64,000 bases of DNA from an uncultured Flavobacteriaceae bacterium (GTDB taxonomy: Bacteria > Bacteroidota > Bacteroidia > Flavobacteriales > Flavobacteriaceae). The stretch lies in contig CANLUS010000001.1 of the NCBI GenBank assembly GCA_947494325.1, positions 62,001 through 126,000 of the forward strand. The letters run 5' to 3'. This document shows, piece after piece, positions 28,095-36,625 of this stretch (its first letter is position 1; each line of letters opens with the position of its first letter). The position numbers and the translations under genes were made by a program. Under the pieces are notes generated by a model. That model was given only the letters and a program-made list of their open reading frames with translations. It was not told the origin of the DNA and searched no databases.

Positions 28095-28787
28095 TTATTC
28101 TTGTTCGATTAATGCTTTGTTTCTACTTCGCTGAACCCATATGATAAGTCCGACGACAATTAACGCCATGGGAGAGTATAACATAAATCCGTTATTCTCA
28201 TATCCGAAAGCGAACAGACCTGTTTTTTCCACAGGATCGCCTAATACTTTAAATCCTAGTAAGGTACCAGAACCTAATAACTCTCTAAAAAATCCTACAA
28301 TAATTAAAATTGCACCGTAACCGGCAGCATTTCCAATACCATCTAGGAATGATTTCCAAGGGCCATTTGCTAGAGCGAAGGCTTCAAAACGTCCCATTAT
28401 AATACAGTTAGTAATAATTAATCCAATAAATACGGATAGTTCTTTACTCAACGAATAGGCATATGCTTTTAATACTAAATCAACTATAATTACTAAGGCA
28501 GCAACTACGATTAATTGTACGATAATTCTAATTTTAGAAGGAATAATATTACGCATCAATGAAATCACTACGTTACCAACACCTAGTACAAATATTACGG
28601 CGATGGTCATTACAATTGACGCTTTTAATTGCGCAGTAATTGCCAATGCTGAACATATCCCAAGTACTTGAATCGTAATTGGATTATTATCCGTTAACGG
28701 ATCAGTAATTAGCTTTCTATTCTTCTTTGAAAATAAAGGCTCACTGGGTGCCTTTTTTACTTTTTCTTGTTCTGCTACTTCTGCCAT
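28095..28787 (-). CDS. nqrD: Na+-translocating NADH:quinone reductase subunit D
   Basis: A 230-residue integral membrane subunit homologous to NqrE, arranged in inverted topology. It has the conserved segments QVLGICSALAIT and ITNCIIMGRFEAFA, each with a Cys that helps bind the intramembrane Fe centre. A soluble N-terminal extension of about 25 residues (rich in Lys and Glu) precedes the first helix. It lies 6 bp from nqrC and 4 bp from nqrE. Confidence 0.96.
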   Translation of the reverse strand: MAEVAEQEKVKKAPSEPLFSKKNRKLITDPLTDNNPITIQVLGICSALAITAQLKASIVMTIAVIFVLGVGNVVISLMRNIIPSKIRIIVQLIVVAALVIIVDLVLKAYAYSLSKELSVFIGLIITNCIIMGRFEAFALANGPWKSFLDGIGNAAGYGAILIIVGFFRELLGSGTLLGFKVLGDPVEKTGLFAFGYENNGFMLYSPMALIVVGLIIWVQRSRNKALIEQE

Positions 28788-28793
28788 CTAATC

Positions 28794-29558
28794 TTATTTT
28801 AATGTGTTAAAGTATGGTAAGTACATTGCTAAATCTTTTTTAATCATCACGGTTACTCCGTCTCCTGTAATAGTAGCTCCTGCAATCGCATCTACTTCAT
28901 TATCAGTCTTATCATCGTTCTTCGGATCTGCATTCCCTTTCGCTACCACAATTCCTTTAAATTGATCGCCACTGTAAATTAGTTCGTCGGCGAAATCTTG
29001 ATAGAAAAATGGCTCCTTAATATTGGCTCCTAGTCCAGGAGTTTCTCCTTTATGGTCAAAGAACACACCTTTTACTGTTCTGAGATCTTCTTTTAGTGCC
29101 ACGAATCCCCAAATCGCATCCCATAATCCTACACCTCGCATTGGAACGATATAGAATTTTTCACCGTCTTTCTCTCCAATAAACAAAGGCAATTTTCTGA
29201 CGTAGGAAGCATCTGATTTTACTTGATCGCTTTCCTTTTTGATATCTATTAAATAAGCTTCCTTATCTTCAGTTGCTTTATCACCTTCGATGACCAGCTG
29301 CGTTGTTATATATTTGTCAAATTCTGTCGTCACTTTGTCTGTCGAAACAAAACTTGTCGCATCATCAGCATTTCCAGAAAGCGTTGCTTCATTAACACCC
29401 ATGGCAAACAAAATATTTTGTTGCTTTTCTAATTTCTTATTCAACGTAATTGTTGGATTAAAATAAGATGCCGTAAATGCCAGTAAAGAACCCACCACTA
29501 AAACCATACCTATGGCAAATAAAATGGTGTATGTATTACTATCAGTATTTCTAGCCAT
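28794..29558 (-). CDS. nqrC: Na+-translocating NADH:quinone reductase subunit C
   Basis: A 254-residue subunit with one N-terminal transmembrane helix and a periplasmic FMN-binding domain. The flavinylation site is DAIAGATITG, with Thr229 as the expected residue carrying covalent FMN. The residue before Gly is Ala, where most relatives have Ser or Thr. The conserved GLWDAIWGFVAL and GETPGLG blocks are present. Its flavin is added by ApbE (gene at 17.1-18.1 kb). Confidence 0.96.
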   Translation of the reverse strand: MARNTDSNTYTILFAIGMVLVVGSLLAFTASYFNPTITLNKKLEKQQNILFAMGVNEATLSGNADDATSFVSTDKVTTEFDKYITTQLVIEGDKATEDKEAYLIDIKKESDQVKSDASYVRKLPLFIGEKDGEKFYIVPMRGVGLWDAIWGFVALKEDLRTVKGVFFDHKGETPGLGANIKEPFFYQDFADELIYSGDQFKGIVVAKGNADPKNDDKTDNEVDAIAGATITGDGVTVMIKKDLAMYLPYFNTLK

Positions 29559-29561
29559 AAC

Positions 29562-30788
29562 TTATGCTGTTTTTGCTTTTAAACGTTTTTGTCTTCTTTT
29601 TACATTTCCTTGAACCACGTAATGGTCGATTGTTGGAGCGAATACATTCATTAATAGAATTGCCAACATTACTCCTTCTGGATAGGCCGGATTAAATACT
29701 CGAATTGCAATCGATATAAAACCTATTAAAAATCCGTAAATCCATTTTCCTTTATTGGTTTGCGATGCTGTTACCGGGTCTGTTGCCATATAAACAACAC
29801 CAAAAGCAAAACCACCAACTAATAAGTGTTTCCAAAATTCTAAGCTCATAAGACCGTAGAATTTACTCCCTGAGGTAATAATATCTGCATCTACTACACT
29901 ATTGAATAAAAAGCCCATTACCAAAGCACCTATTACAGCACTTAACATAATTCTCCAACTACCTATCTTGGTAAAGATTAAAAATAACCCCCCTAATAAT
30001 ATTAATAAGGTTGATGTTTCACCAATTGAACCTGGTATAAATCCAAAGAACATTTCGCTAACATCGTAATTATAGGGTTGTGTTTTTGCTAAACTACCCA
30101 GAACAGTTTCTCCAGAAATAGCGTCTAAATTTTCACCTGCTGCAATTAACTGATCTCTTTCAACGGCTCCTTTTACCCATACTTTATCTCCACTCATCCA
30201 AGTAGGATAAGCAAAGAACAAAAAGGCTCTAATAGTCAATGCCGGATTCAAAATGTTCATTCCGGTACCACCAAATACTTCTTTGCCAATTACCACACCA
30301 AAAACAACAGCTACAGACAACATCCATAATGGTGTATCGATAGGCACAATTAATGGTACTAACATTCCAGTAACTAGATATCCCTCTTCTACTTCATGTC
30401 CTTTAATTACTGCAAAAATAAATTCAACCAAGAGTCCAACTCCATATGACACAATCACTAATGGAATAATCTTCCAAAAGCCAACCATAAAATTATCGAT
30501 ACTCCAAAATTCTCCACTAAAGAAGCCGCTTGAAACTGACTGAATATCACCTAAAGCCAAGTGATGTTGATATCCTGCATTGAACATACCAAATAATAAA
30601 CATGGTACTAATGACATGATTACAATATTCATGGTACGCTTTAAATCATCGGCTGCTTTTATATGTGTACCGTTATGCGTAGTTTCATTCGGTAAATACA
30701 AAAATGTATGAATTGCATTAAAAGCAGGGGCCATTTTAGTGCCTTTGTATTTCTCTTTTAAATTGTGTAAGTTTTGTTTTAATCCCAT
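29562..30788 (-). CDS. nqrB: Na+-translocating NADH:quinone reductase subunit B
   Basis: A 408-residue membrane subunit with about ten transmembrane helices; it carries covalent FMN and riboflavin and forms the Na+ path. Core blocks include GKEVFGGTGMNILNPAL and GGFAFGVVYMATDPVTA. The flavinylation motif reads DAISGETVLG, with Thr228 in the acceptor position but Glu227 where the usual motif has Ala. The rest is normal. It lies 4 bp after nqrA and 3 bp before nqrC. Confidence 0.96.
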   Translation of the reverse strand: MGLKQNLHNLKEKYKGTKMAPAFNAIHTFLYLPNETTHNGTHIKAADDLKRTMNIVIMSLVPCLLFGMFNAGYQHHLALGDIQSVSSGFFSGEFWSIDNFMVGFWKIIPLVIVSYGVGLLVEFIFAVIKGHEVEEGYLVTGMLVPLIVPIDTPLWMLSVAVVFGVVIGKEVFGGTGMNILNPALTIRAFLFFAYPTWMSGDKVWVKGAVERDQLIAAGENLDAISGETVLGSLAKTQPYNYDVSEMFFGFIPGSIGETSTLLILLGGLFLIFTKIGSWRIMLSAVIGALVMGFLFNSVVDADIITSGSKFYGLMSLEFWKHLLVGGFAFGVVYMATDPVTASQTNKGKWIYGFLIGFISIAIRVFNPAYPEGVMLAILLMNVFAPTIDHYVVQGNVKRRQKRLKAKTA

Positions 30789-30792
30789 AATA

Positions 30793-32142
30793 TTAACCTA
30801 TTTCCTCTAGCATTAAATCTAATCCTTCTCTTATAATTTGTTGATGCGGTTGCTTAGAAACACAAATAAATTCTGTTAACGCAAAATCTTCTGGTGCTAC
30901 CTCATACATTCCGAGCGCTTCCATTTCATCTAAATCTTTATACAAACACGCTTTTAGAATTTGCATCGGATAAATATCTAATGGGAAAACTTGTTCATAA
31001 GCACCGGTTAGTACAAAAGCTCTGTGTTCACCATTAGTGTTTGTATTTAAATCGAATTTTTTATTCGGAGTTAACCATGAAAAGGTCAATGCTCTAGAAT
31101 TTGATATTTTATTAAAAACAGGTTTATTCCAACCAAAGAATTCATAATCATCACCTTCTGGTATTGCCGTAATTTGATTGTCATAAAACCCTAAGAAACC
31201 ATTTTTGTTTACTTGAGTACCAGACAATACGTTACCGCTAATGATGCGCTCATTGGTTTCGTCTAAATTCGTAGTTACAATATCGGCAATCGTTGCTCCA
31301 ATCAAGACTTCAACATACGATGGATTGCTAAATTTAGATCCTGTGAGTGCCACTGTTCGTTTTGCATTGAACTTTCCTGTCAATAATAATTCACCGATGA
31401 TAACCAAATCTTGAGGTGTAACTACCCAAACAACCTCTCCTTTATTTATTGGATCAATTTTACCTATTTGCGTACTTACATTACCACTCGGGTGCGGTCC
31501 AGAAACTTTGTGCAAAGAAACTCCGTTCAGTCCAGCCAACGGAGAATTTCCGTTCTTTGAGACACTTACGTGAATCTTTCCTTCAGTTAATTTTGTTAAT
31601 GCAGTCACAGCAGCTTGCAATTCAGCCTCTTTGCCTTGTAATGTATAATCTAAATCAGCGGCCAATGGTGCACTAGCATATGCGGAAATAAAGATTGCTT
31701 TTGGTTGACCCTCCGGATTCGCAACAACATCATACGGACGTTGTTTTATGAACGGCCAGCATCCTGCGGCTAAAAGATGTGCTTTCACTTCTTCACCTGA
31801 CAAAGCCGAGGCGTCTTTTTTACCAAAATCTTTGAACTGTTGTTTTTTGTCTGCTAAGATTTTAATTTCCAGAACTTTACGTTTTGCCCCACGTACAATT
31901 TCAATTACTTCACCACTTACCGGAGAAGGAAATAAAAGTGCTTCATTCGCTTTATTGTAAAAAAGGGCTTCACCAGCTTGTACTTCTTCACCAACTTTTA
32001 CTAATAATTTTGGGGTAATTTTATGGAAATCGTCGGGCTTTACGGCATACACACTACCTAAAGGAATTGTAGCTGTTGTTTTGTCTGCCTCGCCCACCAG
32101 CTTAACATCTAAGCCTTTTTTGATACGAATGTCTTGTGACAT
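30793..32142 (-). CDS. nqrA: Na+-translocating NADH:quinone reductase subunit A
   Basis: A 449-residue cytoplasmic/peripheral subunit implicated in quinone binding. The start MSQDIRIKKGLDVKLVGEA at 32142 matches the normal NqrA N-terminus; an in-frame TTG 39 bp upstream is less likely. Blocks include GDEVQ-like turn GEEVQAGEALFY, FPSPVSGEV, GPHPSGNVSTQIGKIDP and TEFICVSKQPHQQIIREGLDLM. It is the first gene of nqrABCDEF, with short spacings of 1-6 bp throughout, which indicates one polycistronic mRNA. Confidence 0.96.
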   Translation of the reverse strand: MSQDIRIKKGLDVKLVGEADKTTATIPLGSVYAVKPDDFHKITPKLLVKVGEEVQAGEALFYNKANEALLFPSPVSGEVIEIVRGAKRKVLEIKILADKKQQFKDFGKKDASALSGEEVKAHLLAAGCWPFIKQRPYDVVANPEGQPKAIFISAYASAPLAADLDYTLQGKEAELQAAVTALTKLTEGKIHVSVSKNGNSPLAGLNGVSLHKVSGPHPSGNVSTQIGKIDPINKGEVVWVVTPQDLVIIGELLLTGKFNAKRTVALTGSKFSNPSYVEVLIGATIADIVTTNLDETNERIISGNVLSGTQVNKNGFLGFYDNQITAIPEGDDYEFFGWNKPVFNKISNSRALTFSWLTPNKKFDLNTNTNGEHRAFVLTGAYEQVFPLDIYPMQILKACLYKDLDEMEALGMYEVAPEDFALTEFICVSKQPHQQIIREGLDLMLEEIG

Positions 32143-32178
32143 ATTAAAAATTTGAGTTAATTGTCTTTTAAAACGCTG

Positions 32179-32186
32179 CAAATTTA
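32179..32186 (-). promoter_or_regulatory. -7 promoter element for the nqr operon
   Basis: TAAATTTG on the minus strand, a full TAnnTTTG match 36 bp before the nqrA start codon. Confidence 0.45.
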
Positions 32187-32338
32187 AAAATTTTGACGGT
32201 GTTATGTAAGTATTTAGAGCCTTAGATTCTTTATTTATATTAATTCTAAATAAAGCCTAGGTAAGGTCTAATTCCCTTTTAGTATTTTTACAAACCAAAA
32301 CGGTACAACATTTGATTCACACACTTCAAAAAACTGCA

Positions 32339-33598
32339 ATGTTCAGCATTACAAACAACATTTTATCAATTTTAGTATGTATTTGTTTCGTTAAGGTTGG
32401 TTTCACGCAACAAAAAGCGGTTATAAATCCGCCAAGTAACATCAAGTCTGTGGTATTAAGTCCATTGACGGCGAATGAATATGCACCCATTATTAAGTTA
32501 GGAGCTCCTTTAGTATTGAGTTTTGATGATCTCGATGCACAGCAGGAACAGTATCGCTATAAAATTGAGCATTATGATTATAATTGGGAGTCGTCAAATT
32601 TAAATGCAACTGAATTTTTGAATGGTTTCAATGATGATTTGATACGCAATTTCGAAAATTCCTTCAATACCCTTCAAGACTATACGCATTATACCGTTAG
32701 AATTCCGAACGACAACATTAGTATAAAAATAAGTGGTAATTATGTCATCAGTGTGATGGACGAAGATGATGTTGTAGTTTTCTCAAAACCATTTATTGTG
32801 TATGATCCTTTAGTCGATGTTGGCGTAAGCACTCACAGAAGTAGGGATATCTCTACAATCAATACGAAGCAAAACATTCAATTTGTTATTAGCTATCCGA
32901 ATCTAGCAATCAACAATCCAAGTAATGAGCTTAAGGTGGCAGTTTATCAAAATAATGATTGGAATACTGTTATCAAGAATATGAAACCACAATTTATGAG
33001 AGGCACACAATTGTTGTACAAATACAATTCGAATATAAATTTTTGGGCAGGAAACGAATTTTTGTTTTTTGACACGAAGCAGATTCGCAATGCCTCAAAC
33101 AATATTTATAGAACTGAGCTAAAAGATATATTCAATACATATCTCTATTCGGACGAACCGCGCCTTCAAACACCCTACACCTTAAATCCTGATATCAACG
33201 GTAATTTTGTTCTAAGAACTATCGACAACGATGATGTTCAACTTGAGGGTGACTATACACTTGTTCATTTTAATTTACTAGCTACCAAAGAACTAAAAAG
33301 TGATCCAGTTTATGTTTATGGAAACTTCAATGATTGGCAGCTAAATGACGACAACAAGATGATTTACAATAAGAAAACTAAATCGTACCAAACTCAACTA
33401 TTATTGAAACAAGGTTTTTATAATTACAAATATGTAACACTTGAAAAAGACGGTACAGTAAATCATCAAGCTATTGACGGTTCTCATTTTCAAACCGAAA
33501 ATAATTATACTGCTATTGTGTATTATCGCCCCTTTGGCACGCGCTATGATCAAGTCATTGGTGTTGGCAGCGGTAATTCTGAAAGTTTACGCAACTAA
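32339..33598 (+). CDS. Type IX secretion system plug protein (DUF5103)
   Basis: A 419-residue exported protein (signal peptide about 1-25, ending GFTQ). I recognise it as DUF5103, the family to which the Plug subunit of the SprA translocon of the flavobacterial type IX secretion system belongs. Plug closes the periplasmic side of the SprA barrel when no substrate is passing. The protein is made of beta domains; the C-terminal one (about 315-395, YGNFNDWQLNDDN and QGFYNYKYV) resembles an E-set/carbohydrate-binding-module-48 fold. The ATG at 32339 gives the better signal peptide than a TTG at 32312. No other T9SS gene lies beside it. Confidence 0.85.
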   Translation: MFSITNNILSILVCICFVKVGFTQQKAVINPPSNIKSVVLSPLTANEYAPIIKLGAPLVLSFDDLDAQQEQYRYKIEHYDYNWESSNLNATEFLNGFNDDLIRNFENSFNTLQDYTHYTVRIPNDNISIKISGNYVISVMDEDDVVVFSKPFIVYDPLVDVGVSTHRSRDISTINTKQNIQFVISYPNLAINNPSNELKVAVYQNNDWNTVIKNMKPQFMRGTQLLYKYNSNINFWAGNEFLFFDTKQIRNASNNIYRTELKDIFNTYLYSDEPRLQTPYTLNPDINGNFVLRTIDNDDVQLEGDYTLVHFNLLATKELKSDPVYVYGNFNDWQLNDDNKMIYNKKTKSYQTQLLLKQGFYNYKYVTLEKDGTVNHQAIDGSHFQTENNYTAIVYYRPFGTRYDQVIGVGSGNSESLRN

Positions 33599-33630
33599 AT
33601 GCGACTATAGACATCTAACAATTAGTGAAG

Positions 33631-33660
33631 TTGCTAATTATAAAACAATTAGTATCTTTG
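33631..33660 (+). promoter_or_regulatory. Complete Bacteroidota promoter for apaG
   Basis: TTG at 33631-33633, 19 bp, then TATCTTTG at 33653-33660 matches both the -33 and -7 elements with ideal spacing. The apaG ATG is 27 bp further on. This is the best-formed promoter I find in the window. Confidence 0.7.
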
Positions 33661-33687
33661 TTTCACACTTTAAGTTAGTAGATAACT

Positions 33688-34074
33688 ATGGTTCAGCAAG
33701 TAACAAATGGTATTAAAATTTCTGTAAAGACAAATTTTGAAGGTTCTTCCTATCAGAATTATAGAATGCTTTTTTCATTTAGCTACAGCATTACTATAGA
33801 AAATCAGAGCAACGATTCGGTTCAATTAGTGAGCCGTCATTGGAAAATTTTCGATTCGCTTAAGAATATTGAAATTGTTGAAGGAGAAGGTGTTATAGGT
33901 GAAAAACCAATACTAAAACCAAAGAAAAGCTACACCTATCGTTCCTATTGCAATTTAACATCACAAACAGGCTCTATGCGTGGATTTTTTAACATGATTA
34001 ATTTCACCTCTACAAAAAAGTTCAAAGTAAAAATTCCATCTTTTCAATTAAATGTCCCGGCTATTTTAAATTAA
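33688..34074 (+). CDS. apaG: ApaG domain protein
   Basis: A 128-residue single-domain protein of the ApaG/F-box-associated fibronectin-III-like fold. Family blocks are YSITIENQSNDSVQLVSRHWKI, where the ArgHisTrp triple is diagnostic, GVIGEKPILKPKKSYTY and TGSMRGFF. ApaG is widespread; links to Mg2+/Co2+ resistance and nucleotide (Ap4A) metabolism are known, but its exact role is unsettled. It has its own promoter and is followed 47 bp on by the DUF3667 gene. Confidence 0.94.
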   Translation: MVQQVTNGIKISVKTNFEGSSYQNYRMLFSFSYSITIENQSNDSVQLVSRHWKIFDSLKNIEIVEGEGVIGEKPILKPKKSYTYRSYCNLTSQTGSMRGFFNMINFTSTKKFKVKIPSFQLNVPAILN

Positions 34075-34121
34075 AAGCAAGAAGGTTTTTCTGTTTTTCT
34101 TAAAAAAACTATTTTTAACCG

Positions 34122-35276
34122 ATGTTAAAGTTGTTTAAAAAGAATAAAAAAGAAAAGCTCCCTGCTCGACTGCGAGGCAACTCCTGTTTAAACTGCAATG
34201 TTCCATTAGAAGGAGAAGAAAATTTTTGTCCAAATTGTGGACAACGAAACAACATCAATCAACTTAGTTTTAAACTTTTTGTCGAGGAATTTTTTGGCGA
34301 TGTTTTTTCATATGACTCTAGACTATGGGGTACGGTTTTTCCTTTGATTCTTAAACCAGGTAAAGTTGCCTATGAATTTGTTTCAGGTAAACGTAAAGAA
34401 TTTATCAATCCTTTTCGAACTTACTTAACAGTATCTTTACTATTCTTTGTAGTACTAGGTCTTGTCAAAACGATTCAACAATATAACGGAGACGGTACGC
34501 AAACCTCAAAAATTTCATTGTTTAATTTTGGTGATAATGATGATGATGACAAGGATGATTTAACTACTGCTCAAAAAGATTCGATAGTAAAGAATACTTT
34601 AACCAACGTTCAAAATAATGCAGACGTCAATCTCGACTCTATTTTAACAGCGAATAATGTAAACTTAGACAGCATTGATCTAGATAAAGTATCTATTGAT
34701 TCGGCAAAACAAAAGATTCGTCAACAAAGCTCATTTGTAAAAAAAGTTACTGCTTTTTATGATTATCATGAATTGAATCAAGATCATTCTCCTGCGCAAG
34801 CGTTTGATAGTTTAGGATATGAAAACACCTTTTGGAATCGGTTTTATTACGACAAGTCTATAAGCGTTTACAAAATGCAGCAGGATGGTGATAGCTTTAT
34901 TGACCAACTTCTTTCAGGGATATCCATTGCTGTATTTTTATTTCTACCCATTTTCGCCTTGTTTTTCAAACTCATTTATATTCGACGAAAATATACATAT
35001 ATGGAACATCTTGTATTTGTATTTTATACACAATCAGTGTTCTTTTTATTAATGTTGTTATTCTTTATTGCCTATACCCTTTCGAATGAAGAAGGTAGTT
35101 TAATTGCTATATTCTTTTTATTGTTCGCTGTATACATCTACCTAGCTATGAGACGATTTTATCAACAAGGATGGTTTAAGACATTTGTAAAATTTACCAT
35201 GGTAAATTTTTCCTTTATGATTATGTCATCAATTGGCGTCTTAATTCTGACAATGATTTCTTTTATATTCTATTAG
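34122..35276 (+). CDS. DUF3667 membrane protein with N-terminal zinc ribbon
   Basis: A 384-residue protein. Residues 20-42 form a CxxC...CxxC zinc ribbon (CLNC and CPNC). Next comes the DUF3667 core (about 45-95, with FGDVFSYDSRLWGTV and GKRKEFINPFRTYL). After a transmembrane helix there is an acidic, Asp/Asn-rich extramembrane region of about 130 residues (about 125-255), then four further transmembrane helices. The role of DUF3667 is unknown. It ends 1 bp from the convergent gene that follows. Confidence 0.87.
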   Translation: MLKLFKKNKKEKLPARLRGNSCLNCNVPLEGEENFCPNCGQRNNINQLSFKLFVEEFFGDVFSYDSRLWGTVFPLILKPGKVAYEFVSGKRKEFINPFRTYLTVSLLFFVVLGLVKTIQQYNGDGTQTSKISLFNFGDNDDDDKDDLTTAQKDSIVKNTLTNVQNNADVNLDSILTANNVNLDSIDLDKVSIDSAKQKIRQQSSFVKKVTAFYDYHELNQDHSPAQAFDSLGYENTFWNRFYYDKSISVYKMQQDGDSFIDQLLSGISIAVFLFLPIFALFFKLIYIRRKYTYMEHLVFVFYTQSVFFLLMLLFFIAYTLSNEEGSLIAIFFLLFAVYIYLAMRRFYQQGWFKTFVKFTMVNFSFMIMSSIGVLILTMISFIFY

Positions 35277-35277
35277 T

Positions 35278-36615
35278 CTAAGGTATTGCAAGCTGCGGAA
35301 GGAAATTACGTGAATCTTCTTTCAAATGGATTTGCAGAAAGAATTCATCATCAGAGGTTAATTCAACTGAAGTATCTTTAATGAATTTAAGGTAATTATC
35401 CTTTGCAGAAACCTGAGAAAATTCAAGTGGATTTTTTATATATTTTTCCATATCCAAAAAGGCCCTAAACTTAATTTTAGCCTCTTTATTCGCCCTAACA
35501 TCGAGTTGATTTTTAGTGAAAATATATAGTTCATCATGTTGCTTTTTCACAAACATTTTATAGAGCGGAATACTCGTGAAAAGTGTATCCTTATCTATAG
35601 ATCTGATGGCGTTATTTTCCATAAAATACGTATACAAGCTACCTTTACTACCAAGTATAAAATTGACATCAGGCGTTCTAAGTTCCTGAACTGATTTTTT
35701 CTCGATTTTATTAAAATCATCATCGTACTCATAGGTCACTATTGTGTCAATTGTTTTGTCAACAGAATTTAAATCTATAACTACCCTCCCATCCCATTTG
35801 TCTATAATTGAATCAAGAGACAGTTTCGTAAAATCATTAAATTTCTTTCCGTTTTTATGAGACGACAGGGATTTAAAAAGGGTATGTTTTTTGTTGACCT
35901 TAGCCGCCATAAATCCAACTGAATTCTCAGAATTATCAACATATATATCATCCAAAAATAACTCAGAAATTAGCGTCCCTTTAATTTCAAGTAGCCCATT
36001 TTCAAAATTCGCTTCTAAGAAATCCGCTTTGGCACTTGAATATGTAATGTCGCTTTGTGAATTAGCAATCGATTGTAGCAAATAATCATTCTTTTCATAA
36101 AAACTAGTTTCTTGGAAAAGATTTTCAAAGACCTGAACGACAGATTCCTCACGTTGTTTCTTAATTGCAATCACTATTTTTCCATTCAAAATACCGATGG
36201 TTATTCTATCTTTATTGAATAACTTTAAATTATCGCTTGTTACTTCTTTGAATCCTTCTTGTAACAAATAGCGTTGAAGCTTATCACCATTCTTTACATT
36301 GACAAAATTGCTAAACCAAGCGCTTTTATATGTAGATGTATTCGTGAAAAATAAGAGGTTTTTTGGTATAGAAACAGTTTTTCTTAATGATTCTTTTTCT
36401 TTCTTTTTGGTCTTAAAGTTGATGTATTTCGAAGGGTTCTTTATAGCATCGACCAAAAAATGATGTTCTATTTGACGTAAATCAACATGTATAATTTCCG
36501 TTGCACTTTTAGGTATTTTACCATCTAACACCACCCCTAGTTTATATCTAAAAATATAGATCGCTATAAGTACAATACAAATAGTAACGAAAAGAGATCC
36601 GAGTTTTTTTCTCAT
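35278..36615 (-). CDS. Membrane-anchored envelope protein, unknown (cluster member 3)
   Basis: A 445-residue protein with one N-terminal transmembrane helix (about 7-23) and a large extracytoplasmic domain. The first part (IPKSATEIIHVDLRQIEHH) parallels the start of the mature protein encoded upstream (IPNSAEAVVSINGNRLVE), and both contain a TYEYDDDF/TSYEYDEDY segment followed by a PD(V/F) beta strand and a (V/M)IGSK.G block. The two are therefore likely distant paralogues of a DUF4836-like family. No catalytic motif is visible. It is the last gene of a three-gene unit, 10 bp after its neighbour. Confidence 0.78.
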   Translation of the reverse strand: MRKKLGSLFVTICIVLIAIYIFRYKLGVVLDGKIPKSATEIIHVDLRQIEHHFLVDAIKNPSKYINFKTKKKEKESLRKTVSIPKNLLFFTNTSTYKSAWFSNFVNVKNGDKLQRYLLQEGFKEVTSDNLKLFNKDRITIGILNGKIVIAIKKQREESVVQVFENLFQETSFYEKNDYLLQSIANSQSDITYSSAKADFLEANFENGLLEIKGTLISELFLDDIYVDNSENSVGFMAAKVNKKHTLFKSLSSHKNGKKFNDFTKLSLDSIIDKWDGRVVIDLNSVDKTIDTIVTYEYDDDFNKIEKKSVQELRTPDVNFILGSKGSLYTYFMENNAIRSIDKDTLFTSIPLYKMFVKKQHDELYIFTKNQLDVRANKEAKIKFRAFLDMEKYIKNPLEFSQVSAKDNYLKFIKDTSVELTSDDEFFLQIHLKEDSRNFLPQLAIP

Positions 36616-36625
36616 CTGCTAATTA

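Noticed and set aside
33474-33716. Plus-strand frame overlapping the end of the T9SS plug gene and the apaG promoter
   Set aside because: It runs out of frame through two real features, including the best promoter of the window.
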